DNA of 17,221 nt. It comes from UBA7396 sp047637875 (GTDB taxonomy: Bacteria; Patescibacteriota; Gracilibacteria; BD1-5; UBA6164). Below the pieces are notes generated by a model. That model worked only from the letters and a program-made list of their open reading frames with translations, was not told the origin of the DNA and ran no database searches. Each line of letters begins with the position of its first letter. Position 1 is the stretch's first letter. Both the position numbers and the translations under genes were made by a program. Shown here in pieces: positions 8,547-17,221 of the stretch. Location: the NCBI GenBank assembly GCA_047637875.1, contig JBLJBH010000039.1:1-17221 (forward strand), read 5' to 3'.

Positions 8547-11500
8547 ATTTTCAAAAATACATAAAGAATCAGATTCAAAAAGCGGTTTTTCAAATGGAGA
8601 TAAATGGCTTGCAAGTAAGATAGACTTATGAAATCATATATTATGAGAAAAATGAGATAAAAGATTTGCAGAATCAACCCTTCAAAAATTGTGAGAAATC
8701 TCAGAAGAAGAACTTCATAAAATGCAAGAAACAAAATTTCAACCAACGAGTAAAGAAAGTTGGAAGCAGTTATGATTATTACTCGCAAAAGAATTTGGGG
8801 ATTGAGTAGAAGATGTTTTAAGATTTTTAACAAATATTCCATCTGGAGTAATACTACTTCCAAGATATCTCAAGTATAGAGTAGATATAAATTCAAGTGA
8901 TGAAGTGACAAAAACAACATGAGAAATAAAAATAAAAGAATTAACAAGTGAAAATACCTCACTAGTTCTTTTAGATTTGCTGTGAGAACAGTGAGTAGAA
9001 CTGATAAAAAAACTCTGAGAAATGCTGACAAGTGGAAAACAATGAGATATAGCGATGATGATGGTAACGATAGCTGGTTTAGTAGCATTATGATGATGAG
9101 CAACAAAACTTGGACTCAATCTTGCAAGAAAATCATCAGTGAAGTCTGCAAGAGCTGCTGGAAGAACAGCAAGAATATCTGGACAAACGACCTCAAGAGC
9201 AACCAGAAACTCTCTGAAAACGGTTTCTTGAGTGGTATGAAATTTTGCAAAAAAAGCAGAAAGAATTGATGATATTATCGGATGAGCAGGAATTGGACAT
9301 TTGACGGGGGCTTATTCATCTAATAAAACTGAAATTAAAATCTCAAAATGAGAAGAAAAAAGTTATAAAGATCTAAATATTTGAGAAAGAAAAAATATTA
9401 TTTTGGAGATTTTTCAAAAAAAATGAGTTATAGAAAATGAAGTTTTAATGAAAAATATCGATTATATAGTACTTAACTATGAAAATGGACTTACTGATGT
9501 ATTATCTGATTCATCTATATTAGATATTCTTTCTCAAAAATATATTGAAGATATTTATCAAAAGGAAATACCTCCATACTATTTCTTTTTATATGGAAAA
9601 GAAATTTCAGATAGTATTGAAAATTACGGAAGTTTCATTAAAAAATTTGATATAAATTTTTTTCATGTTGAGATACTCTTAAATAATCCAGATAAAACTT
9701 GAATGGAAATACTACAAATTCTTGAAAATATATTAAATGAAAAAATAAAACAAAGAGTACAGTCAGATGCATTAATGGAAATTATTAAAAGAGATGTAAA
9801 AAATAATATTACTCTTTTGATTGATAATTCATATCAATTAAATCAATTAGATGATTTTTGAATAGAATTATTACAGTTTTTTTATGAAAGAATATGAGTT
9901 ATTCATGATACAAGGGTGTTATCAGATTTTATTGATTTATATAAAAAAGAAATTTATAATATATCTCATATAGATGAAGTAAAAATATATCTTGACACTA
10001 TTTGAAAATGAGAGTTTTTTCATTATTTTGTTGGATTAAATTATTTTTCAAATGATAAATTTCAAGATATTGGGAAATGATTTAAAGTTTCACACATTAA
10101 AGAAATTTTTGATATGTGATTTTTTGACCAATTGAATATGAATGATCCTTTTTTATATCAAAAAATAGAATATATTTTCTTTTCTACTTATTACTGATAC
10201 TCAACTGATATACAAAAACAAACATCAATGGAAAAAATAACAAGTACTATAAAAAATGATACTATTTTTTCTTTAAAAGAACAATTATGATGATATTATG
10301 GTACATTTTTTCTGCAAAATGAAAAAATAATATCATATCTAGAAGCTAATCCAGAAAGTATACAAAAATTAAAAGATATTTGAGGATTATTTCAATGAGA
10401 CATTCCTTATTATATCTGAGAAATACTTCAAAATAATATTGAAAAATTAGATAATATTCATGAGTGTATTAATAGATTAATTCAATTTGAAAAAAATAAT
10501 CGATATTTATTATCAAATTGAATTTTTGATAATAAATTTACATTAAATGTAATAAAAAATTATTTAAATGATATAAATATAGATATAGATATAGATATAG
10601 AAAAAATTTATGCAATGTCATTTCTACCAACTATTGGACATTTTATTAGGGGTATGGAAGACTTTTCTTCAGAAAAATTATCCAAACTTGAGAAGTTACA
10701 TTTTATTTTTACTAAGTATCAATCTTCTCATTTTGAAGGAGAAACATTTTGATGAATAAGGTATGTAAAAAAGTGATTATTAGTAGCTATTCAAAAAATA
10801 GATATAAAAAATATATTTTCAATAGATTTAGATAAATTAGATGAATTATTATCAATAACTTCTCAAATGAGAAATCTCGATGTTATTAATAATTTAGATT
10901 GGGATTTTCATCAAATACAGCAATTAATGAAAAGCAATGATGTAAAAAATAAACTTGAGGTTATTGATACTCAAATAGAAACATATTTTTCACATAAAAA
11001 GCAAAATGCAATCATGTATCTCAATATATTATTTTCGCATTTTGAAAGTTTTAAAAATTTGAATGATGTAAAAGCAAATAAGTTAATAGATTTATTTATT
11101 AATCCATTACAAAATATAGATGAATTAATAAAAACAGTATTATATTATAATGAAAGAAAATGATTGCATACAGAAAATGAAATAAATTTCAATAAAGATT
11201 GATTGGTAGATGCATTGAAAGCTGACGAGCAAATGGCAATTCTCAATATAAATTTTTTTCAAAGTAAAACTTATTTAAACAGAAGTGATTTTTCTTCTTG
11301 GCAAGAATACATTATTGCAGAGGTGAAAGAAAGAAGTATCCAAAATAAAGAGAAAATAGTAGAGCAACTCTATTCATTATTAGGAGATAAAACTATTTCA
11401 AGACAGCAATTTGAACAGGAACAGAAACAAGTTTTATCCACTTGGGGAGTTACTATAAATACCAATCAACTTTTATTATCTCATATTTTACAAGACTGAG

Positions 11501-12048
11501 AAGTAAAAAGTATGTGGGAGGTAAAAGATTCATTGAATTACTACACATTTAATAGAAATCATGTTGAGTCAAGATTATGAATTGCTACTGATTTGCATGA
11601 AAAGAATATGGAACATGTAGTATATTGATGAATGGTAACAGATGAGAGTTTGGTATGAATGGATTTACTATGAGCTGCACCATGATATAATAAATGAGAA
11701 AATATAGTTTTTATGAAGATAAAAGAGCACAAAAAATCAGATATGTTATTTGTTATAGATGATTCTTTTTCAGATTTATTTTCAAGACTTTCAGGAGTGT
11801 CAATAAGTGTATTGCATGAAGCTCAAGTAGACATAGAATTGGCTGCATATGCTAAAGTTCTTCAAAATCATAACTGAAAGAGAAATGGTGAACAATCTCA
11901 TTGAATAAATTATGTAGAAACACATATATTTAATGGAGTGAGAATAGATGATATTGAATGAATTTATTTTGATAAAGTAGAAGATTATAATGATTATTTA
12001 GAAAAGTTTCCTCAATATAGAGATTTATTTCATTTAATATGAAAATAA
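8539..12048 (+). CDS. Large accessory protein A (main frame; 5' end unresolved by frameshift)
   Basis: The frame opens after a TAA at 8536-8538 and runs 1,169 codons to TAA 12046-12048. The first ATG is 8722, but protein-like sequence with TGA-Gly codons precedes it, so it probably continues the frame that ends at 8546. Near the N-terminus (about 9043-9111) is a glycine-rich hydrophobic segment, IAMMMVTIAGLVALGGG, followed by an Arg/Lys/Ser-rich stretch. The middle is long, helical and Asn/Ile/Lys-rich. The last 180 residues look like a distinct globular domain ending with YVETHIFNGVRIDDIEGIYF; a conserved Glu in such an endpiece recalls ADP-ribosyltransferase-like folds, but this is a guess. 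A terminator follows. The protein family is not recognised; a modular effector-like protein is inferred. Confidence 0.75.
10577..10600 (+). repeat. Short tandem repeat, four copies of ATATAG
   Basis: Four perfect 6-base units inside the coding sequence of large protein A, encoding alternating Ile and Asp (IDIDID). Because the unit equals two codons, changes in copy number would keep the frame. Confidence 0.9.
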
Positions 12049-12082
12049 TTTTTATTTTTTATATCTTAAATAACCAAAGGGG

Positions 12083-12112
12083 AAAATCTATGTCTCCAAC
12101 ATAGATTTTTTT
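12083..12112 (+). terminator. Terminator of large gene A
   Basis: Ten-base arms (12083-12092 and 12100-12109) with a 7-base loop TCTCCAA, followed by further T. It starts 35 bases after the stop at 12048 and separates the gene from the ATPase gene. Confidence 0.85.
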
Positions 12113-12142
12113 AAAATTTTTGCAAAATAAAGACTTTTAAAT

Positions 12143-12173
12143 ATACTTAAAACTATAAATTATATTTTAATAT
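12143..12173 (+). promoter_or_regulatory. Candidate promoter of the AAA_14/DUF4143 gene
   Basis: TAATAT at 12168-12173 ends 9 bases before the ATG at 12183. Upstream it shares ATATACTTAAA and TTTTAATATA with the region before tmk. No Shine-Dalgarno sequence fits, so a leaderless or very short-leader transcript is likely. Confidence 0.45.
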
Positions 12174-12182
12174 ATTTTAAGT

Positions 12183-13382
12183 ATGAGTAAAACTATTATT
12201 TCAAGAGAAAAATATATAAACCAAATCAAAAACTTTATAAATAAAGATATTGTAAAGGTAATTATTGGTCAAAGAAGAGTCTGAAAAAGCTATATTTTGT
12301 TGCAGATTATGGATGAGCTAAAGAGAGATCTTTGAGTAAATGATAAAGAAATTATTTACATCAATAAAGAAGATATTGTATGGGATCATGTGAGAGATTA
12401 TAATGATTTATATAATGCAGTAAAAGATTTTAGATATATTTTTATTGACGAAATACAAGATATAGAATTTTGGGAAAAAGCTATCAGAAGCCTTCAATCG
12501 TCTTGAAATCATGATATATATATAACTGGAAGCAATTCAAATTTATTATCAAGTGAACTTTCTACATTTTTATCTGGAAGATATGTAAGTTTTCAGATAT
12601 TTCCTCTCACTTATAAAGAATTTCTAGAATTTCATAATTTACAAACAAATAATGAAAGTTTTTCAAAATATATGAAATTTTGATGACTTCCATATTTAAC
12701 GAACTTAAAACTTGAAGAAGAAATAGTATATAGTTATTTAAAAGATGTGGTAAATACGATTATTCTCAAAGATGTAGTAGCGAGAAATAATATAAGAAAT
12801 GTTGATTTTTATAAAAAACTTATTACTTATCTTTCGAGTGAAACTGGATCTATTTTTAGTGCAAAAAGTATAAGTGATTATTTAAAATCGCAAAAGATTT
12901 CACTTTCTCCAAATATAGTTTTGAATTATTTAGAAAATTCTCTGAATGCTTCATTTTTAAACAAAGTTTCTAGATATGATATAAAGTGAAAAAAAATATT
13001 TGAAATAAAAGAGAAGTATTATTTTACAGATATTTGAATAAAAAATGCATTAATTGGTTGATACTCAAAAATACATATTTCTTGAATTTTAGAAAATGTA
13101 GTTTTCTCTAATCTAGTTGCTAATTGATGGGAAGTGAAAGTATGAGAAATTGGAGACAAAGAAGTTGATTTTGTATGTGAAAAGGCTTGAAATATTATGT
13201 ATATCCAAGTTGCATATTTACTTGAAAGTGAAAAAACTCGTGATAGAGAATTTGCTTCGCTTTTGACTATAAATGATTCTTGGCCAAAATATGTGCTGAG
13301 TATGGATGATGGAGCTTCTGGAAGTATTGATGGAGTAAAGTGGATGAATATTGAAAAATTTTTGATAGACGAAATAAAATAA
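12183..13382 (+). CDS. ATPase of the AAA_14/DUF4143 family
   Basis: 399 aa. The N-terminal ATPase domain has Walker A GQRRVGKS at 29-36 (Lys35; the preceding glycine is encoded by TGA), Walker B FIDEIQ at 87-92 and a sensor-like ITGSNS at 114-119. A linker with a winged-helix-like stretch leads to the C-terminal DUF4143 domain, which shows KEVDFVCE and then YIQVAYLL, in the position of the EVDF...IEVK nuclease-like motif. The IQVxYLL variant is, as I recall, usual for one subgroup, so it is not necessarily degenerate. The function of this family is unknown despite its abundance in anaerobes and CPR bacteria. Here it lies between two large proteins, with its own terminator upstream and promoter. 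It is complete and in frame. Confidence 0.92.
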
Positions 13383-13385
13383 ATT

Positions 13386-13483
13386 TTTGTCAACTTCAAA
13401 CCTTCGCAAAATTCTAAAAAATATGGTAAACTAAAACAAAGTTTATCATATTTTTTATGTTATGTCAGAAAAACAAAAACAAA
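13386..13483 (+). repeat. 98-bp 5' cassette, copy 2
   Basis: Second copy of 8093-8190 (97 of 98 identical). It begins 3 bases after the ATPase stop codon, which shows that the unit of duplication is bounded tightly by the neighbouring gene, and ends after the seventh codon of the frame starting at 13462. Confidence 0.97.
13416..13456 (+). promoter_or_regulatory. Leader hairpin with T-run, copy 2
   Basis: Identical to the hairpin at 8123-8163: 17-base arms (13416-13432 and 13440-13456), 7-base loop, six T at the 3' end, 5 bases before the ATG at 13462. In this position it lies 33 bases after the ATPase stop, so it can also serve as that gene's terminator. Confidence 0.6.
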
Positions 13484-13536
13484 CCTGAACGGAATCAGTT
13501 CAAAAACAAGAGAACCAACCACTTTCTCCAGAATAA
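13462..13536 (+). CDS. 24-codon leader frame: interrupted N-terminus of large protein B
   Basis: Starts in the duplicated cassette (MSEKQKQ) and continues with a Gln/Glu-rich stretch to a TAA at 13534-13536. The frame after the stop is the same as that of the large gene and is protein-like (QKRFEKEKQE) up to the ATG at 13573. Either a nonsense change (for example CAA to TAA) has cut the N-terminus off, or this is a short upstream peptide and translation restarts at 13573. Confidence 0.5.
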
Positions 13537-13572
13537 CAAAAAAGATTTGAGAAAGAAAAGCAAGAAATAATT

Positions 13573-16500
13573 ATGCTCTCACAAGCTCAAAGAAACTCAT
13601 TATCAAATGAGGTTATTTCATCATACCTAAAAAATCATCATAATATAGATATCACAAAATATTCTCCAGAAATCCAAAAAAAGTTTGTAGAAGAAGTAAG
13701 TATGCTTTTTGCAGAATTTAAAGACTTTGATACAAATATGATAACAAGCCTAAGAAGTATAAGAGAATGAATGAGTTTTTGAATGGAAGAATGAAAAAAA
13801 GATGATTATTATAGAAATATGATTATTTGAAATGCACTGCAATCTAGAATTATAGCTATCAAATTGGCAATTGATACTATAACTTGAGAAAAAATAAAAA
13901 TATGAAATAAAGAGTATAATAAAGCAGATTATGAAGAATTAAAAACTAAAACAACAAAATTAGATCAAAATCATTGATTAAATATTTTTTCAAAATTAGA
14001 GAATTCACCAATTTTAACAAATTACTGAAAAATAGCTTCAGCATTTTCAAATGAATTAAAAGATAAAATAGTAAATCCACAACCAAGTTGAAATTTGAGT
14101 TACGATGAAATTATAAGAACTTTACCAAAAGCATGAAATAAATGAGATTTTGAAAAATTAACAAAGGTAACTCTAAAAAACGGACAAACTATAAATTTGG
14201 TAGAATTAAGTGAAGAATATATAAAAACATATAAAAATTTTGAAAATAAAAACCAAATATTTGAAAAATGAAATAAACAAATAAGTACTTCACAAAAATG
14301 ATTTTGATTTTCAGATCCTAAAGTATATTGAATGGATTATGATAAAATCAAAGATGTATATAAAGATAAATTTGAAGAATTAAATCTAGAAAATATGTGA
14401 ATGGCTGATTTAGTGATTATGATGAGAGTATTATTTTCTATAATTCCAGTAGTTTGAAACAGTGTATGATGATATGATGATGGAAAACAAGCTCTTGCTT
14501 GAGTCAATTTTGATGGAAGTATGCACGGAATATGAGAAAATGTATTTATGTACTTGATAAGCTGACTTCAATTAACAATAGTTTGATGATGATTTGCAAA
14601 ACTAGCAAAATGACCAAAATTAGCAAAAGCTATGATGACTATTTGAAAAATAATAGAAAAACTTTCAAAAAGTCCTGAGATGTTAAAAGATTTAGCAAAA
14701 AATGAAAAAGTGATGAAGATGCTTGAGGCTATGAAGTGAGTTGTGCCAAATATAGATAACTTGTTAGCAAAAATTAGAAAAGCAAAAACTCTTTGAGAAA
14801 ATGCAAATACTTCAGTAGTTTCTGACAAAGATAAGTTTAAAGCAGGAAAACAAGTTTTAAAATGAAAAACAGAAAAAATCCCAGACAATCTCTATAAATC
14901 ACACTTTTCAACCGAAATCCCAGAAAGTTTAAGAGCTCAAAATCCTATGGCTTGGATAGATACATCTTGAGAGATACATTATAATAAAACATTTTTAGAA
15001 GAAAAATTTGGTATAAAAATCACCACAGAAAACGGAAAAACTTTATTTGATGGGAAAAGTTTAAAAGACCATAAAAAAGTTCATGAAATACTTGATTTCT
15101 TAAAAGAACTCAAAGCGCACGAAGTCACTCATAGAATACTGGAAGCTAGAGGAATAACTGAAATAAAAGTTTGAGATAAAATATATTCTCAAGAAGATAT
15201 TTGTAGTATCGTTGATGGAAGTATGAAATTAGAAATAAGAGAACTGGAAGCATTAGAAAAAGTACTGAAAGAAAAACTTTGAGATGATTTTAGACTTTTA
15301 AAAAACTGAGAGTTAGATGCTGATTTTTTAAGAAGATATGATACAAAAATGGTTGCAAAATGATTAGATGTGAGTAGAGAAAGTGAGGCTGCAATGCGAT
15401 GATTAAGTAATAAAATAGACTGACAAATAAATATGGCTAGTGAAGAATTGAAACAAGAGATATTTAGTGCCATAAAGGATAAAAATTTTAGTAAAGTAAA
15501 AGAAATTATAGTAGAATCTTGATTTTTATTTGATGAAGATATATTATTAAGATTAATTAATATACCATGAATAAAAGGTAGAAGTTTTATATTGTTAGTT
15601 GCAAATAACATTGAAAAATTTCAGTGAAACTATAAAGAGCTTATAACAGCCTTAATAGAATTTTGAGAAACAGATTATATCTTCAGACATTTAAGTAAGT
15701 TTAATTGATATGGTAATGAAATAATATTTATTTGCATTAAATTATGAGTTGATATGAAGGATAATTTTTTAGATATATTAAAAAATTTAGATAGACTTAA
15801 TAAGATTGGTTTAGATTCAAAATTATATTCATTTTTAAATAAACTAAAATGAAGGGAATCAGATATTGAAACTTTATTAAGATATTCAGAACTTTTTATC
15901 ATAAATGATTGGGATAAAATATTTAATTATTTTTTGCAAAATAAACAAAAATCTCTCATTCCTTTTATGCAAAAATTATTATTAACGATAGATTTATGAT
16001 TTGAAACAAATTTTAAATTTATTACAAATTTAACAAAAATTGATTGGATACAATGAATGGAAATTTGACCAGCTAAAACTCAATTATCATCAAACTTAGA
16101 AAAATTACTCAGCATAACAGAAAATCCACAAAAAGATAAAATATTACAAGAATTTAATAGATATTTATCTACTATAAAAACATTTGATGAAAAAGCTATC
16201 ACTTGATTGTCAAAATATTTTGAAAAACCAATAATTGATTATTTTGATATAGTTTTTGATAGAAAACTCAAATTAAAAATTATAAATGAACTTTGAATGA
16301 GTTCTAGAAATTTTGATTTAGCTAAACTAATGGAAAATAATGAATTTATTGAAATATTTAAGATGTATCACAAAGCGACAATAAATAAACAACAATTTAA
16401 ATCTATATTAGAATCTTTTGTAAATTGAAGAGATGTAAGAACGGTATTAAATAATCCTAAAAACAATGATTGGTTAGATATGATGAGACAAAAATGAGTA

Positions 16501-17175
16501 AAAATAGAAACTTTTTTACAAGAAAATAAACAAACTATTCAAATAGCTGGAGATGTTAAAAAAGTTGATAAATTACAAGATGCAGAGCATTTTTTAACTG
16601 TTGCAAATAACAAATTGAAATTAATTTGAATACAAGAAACTTTTGCTGACACATGAAAAATGATACATTATTTTGATAGTGATTTTAAAAAGAATAAAGA
16701 AGTAATTTTTGAAAAGTCTTGATTACAAAAACAAGAATTTGATAGTTTGTATGCTGATATAGAATTACAAATAAAATCAATGAAAGAAGTTTTAAAGTCT
16801 TCAAAAGCTCGTGAAATCAGTTCTATAACCATACATAGAGAAACAGATCCAATGAAAGTTCTTATGATGTGAAATTTGGTTGATGGAAGTTGTCTAAGTT
16901 TTTATTCTACTGTATGAAATTTTTGGTCTACTGCAACAAATGCACTCGATATAAATAAATCAGTATTTTATATTTCAGATCAAAATGGAAATATTATTTG
17001 AAGAGTTTTAACAGCAATAGATGATAATTGAAAATTAGTGAGATTTCCTATGTATAAAAAATGAAATATAGAAATAGATTTAGATACTTATTTTAATGAT
17101 TATATAAAAGATTTAACATATAATTCTACTTTATGATTGAATGGAAAGGTTGATGAAGTGACATTATTGGCATAA
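13573..17175 (+). CDS. Large accessory protein B: pre-toxin-like segment, HEVTH metalloprotease motif, C-terminal GSC domain
   Basis: 1,200 aa from ATG 13573, which follows a purine-rich stretch; a longer form from 13462 is interrupted by TAA. Residues about 277-349 contain FSIIPVVGNSVGGYDD, a hydrophobic helix and IVGGGFAKLAKG, resembling the hydrophobic pre-toxin region of polymorphic toxins. Residues 516-520 are HEVTH in a helix (LKAHEVTHRILEARG), a zinc-protease signature; Glu554 or Glu557 downstream could be a third ligand. Residues about 600-1050 are long, helical and repeat-like. Residues about 1097-1145 form a compact domain with GNLVDGSCLSF, NALDINK and NGNIIGRVLTAID. I recall this pattern (Cys, N-x-x-D-x-N-K, GR-x-L-x-AI) at the C-termini of large proteins in other bacteria, but cannot name it. 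Overall I infer a modular effector or toxin-like protein; the substrate is unknown. Confidence 0.8.
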
Positions 17176-17209
17176 TAGAAAAAAGTGTGTGGCTAAAATA
17201 AGGAGTATT

Positions 17210-17218
17210 TGGTATAAT
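17210..17218 (+). promoter_or_regulatory. Extended -10 promoter for a gene beyond the window
   Basis: TGGTATAAT is a consensus extended -10 (TG at 17210-17211, TATAAT at 17213-17218), about 35 bases after the double stop TAA TAG of large gene B. No good -35 is needed with an extended -10, and none is obvious. The transcript would start at about the right edge of the window. Confidence 0.5.
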
Positions 17219-17221
17219 TAA

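Noticed and set aside
8510..9119. Minus-strand open frames of 117, 126 and 78 codons
   Set aside because: They lie opposite the large protein A frame, overlap each other, are leucine/phenylalanine/serine-rich as expected for the complement of an AT-rich gene, and have no promoter or conserved motif.
8982..9269. Plus-strand 95-codon frame in another phase of large gene A
   Set aside because: It overlaps the long continuous frame and its composition (Trp/Lys/Cys-rich) reflects an out-of-phase reading of TGA- and AAA-rich codons.
12515..12530. TA dinucleotide run in the ATPase gene as a possible repeat locus
   Set aside because: Only a few units, and within the range expected from the base composition.
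13019..13409. Minus-strand frames opposite the ATPase C-terminus
   Set aside because: The plus-strand frame encodes a clear DUF4143 domain; the minus frames show no motif and no start signals.
14568..15902. Minus-strand frames of 106, 140 and 75 codons opposite large gene B
   Set aside because: Shadows of the plus-strand gene; Ser/Phe/Leu-rich with no recognisable domain.
1..17221. Many genes being pseudogenes full of TGA stops
   Set aside because: TGA occurs at conserved glycines while TAA and TAG appear only at gene ends (apart from the two cases reported), so this is a recoded genome and not gene decay.

Overview
The window comes from a very AT-rich bacterium that reads UGA as glycine (translation table 25, as in the candidate phyla Gracilibacteria/BD1-5 and Absconditabacteria/SR1). 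The evidence is direct. In-frame TGA sits at invariant glycines: all three glycines of the GxGxxG nucleotide-binding loop of gpsA, the glycine of the Walker A GKS in the ATPase, and glycines of the DnaG zinc-binding domain. TGG remains in use for tryptophan, and genes end only in TAA or TAG. Every gene longer than about 100 codons is therefore broken up if the standard code is used; with TGA = Gly they become long continuous frames. The phylum cannot be fixed more closely from this window.

Left part (1-8000), housekeeping genes. After a possible 3' end of an element entering from the left, there is an unusual fusion of an alpha/beta hydrolase with a VanY/LdcB-type peptidoglycan carboxypeptidase (+). 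It converges on DNA primase dnaG (-), which is preceded by a small unrecognised CxxC protein (-). A divergent, overlapping operon follows: thymidylate kinase tmk, a YraN-type nuclease-fold protein and glycerol-3-phosphate dehydrogenase gpsA (+). This converges on a Fur-family regulator (-), behind which lies a membrane-anchored protein resembling the CPR/Patescibacteria 'baseplate J-like' proteins (-).

Right part (8090-17180), accessory block. Two very large proteins (about 1,170-1,290 and 1,200 aa) flank an ATPase of the AAA_14/DUF4143 type. Both large genes begin with the same 98-bp cassette (97/98 identical). It holds a 5' untranslated hairpin with a T-run and the first seven codons (MSEKQKQ), after which the two proteins diverge completely. 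Each frame is interrupted soon after the cassette: a +1 frameshift at codon 126 in the first, an in-frame TAA at codon 25 in the second. The first carries a perfect EF-hand-type loop and a glycine-rich hydrophobic segment. The second carries a hydrophobic segment resembling the pre-toxin region of polymorphic toxins, an HEVTH zinc-protease motif, a long helical middle and a cysteine-containing C-terminal domain. I infer a family of modular, possibly delivered, effector-like proteins with a shared expression leader. Given that described relatives of these phyla live as epibionts or predators, this is the most interesting part of the window.

Regulatory signals. Intergenic spaces are short (none over 300 bases without a gene). 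Convergent genes share palindromic terminators whose stems contain both stop codons. Several starts lack a Shine-Dalgarno sequence and have a -10-like hexamer within 3-12 bases of the ATG, which suggests leaderless transcripts. No tRNA, rRNA or CRISPR array was seen.
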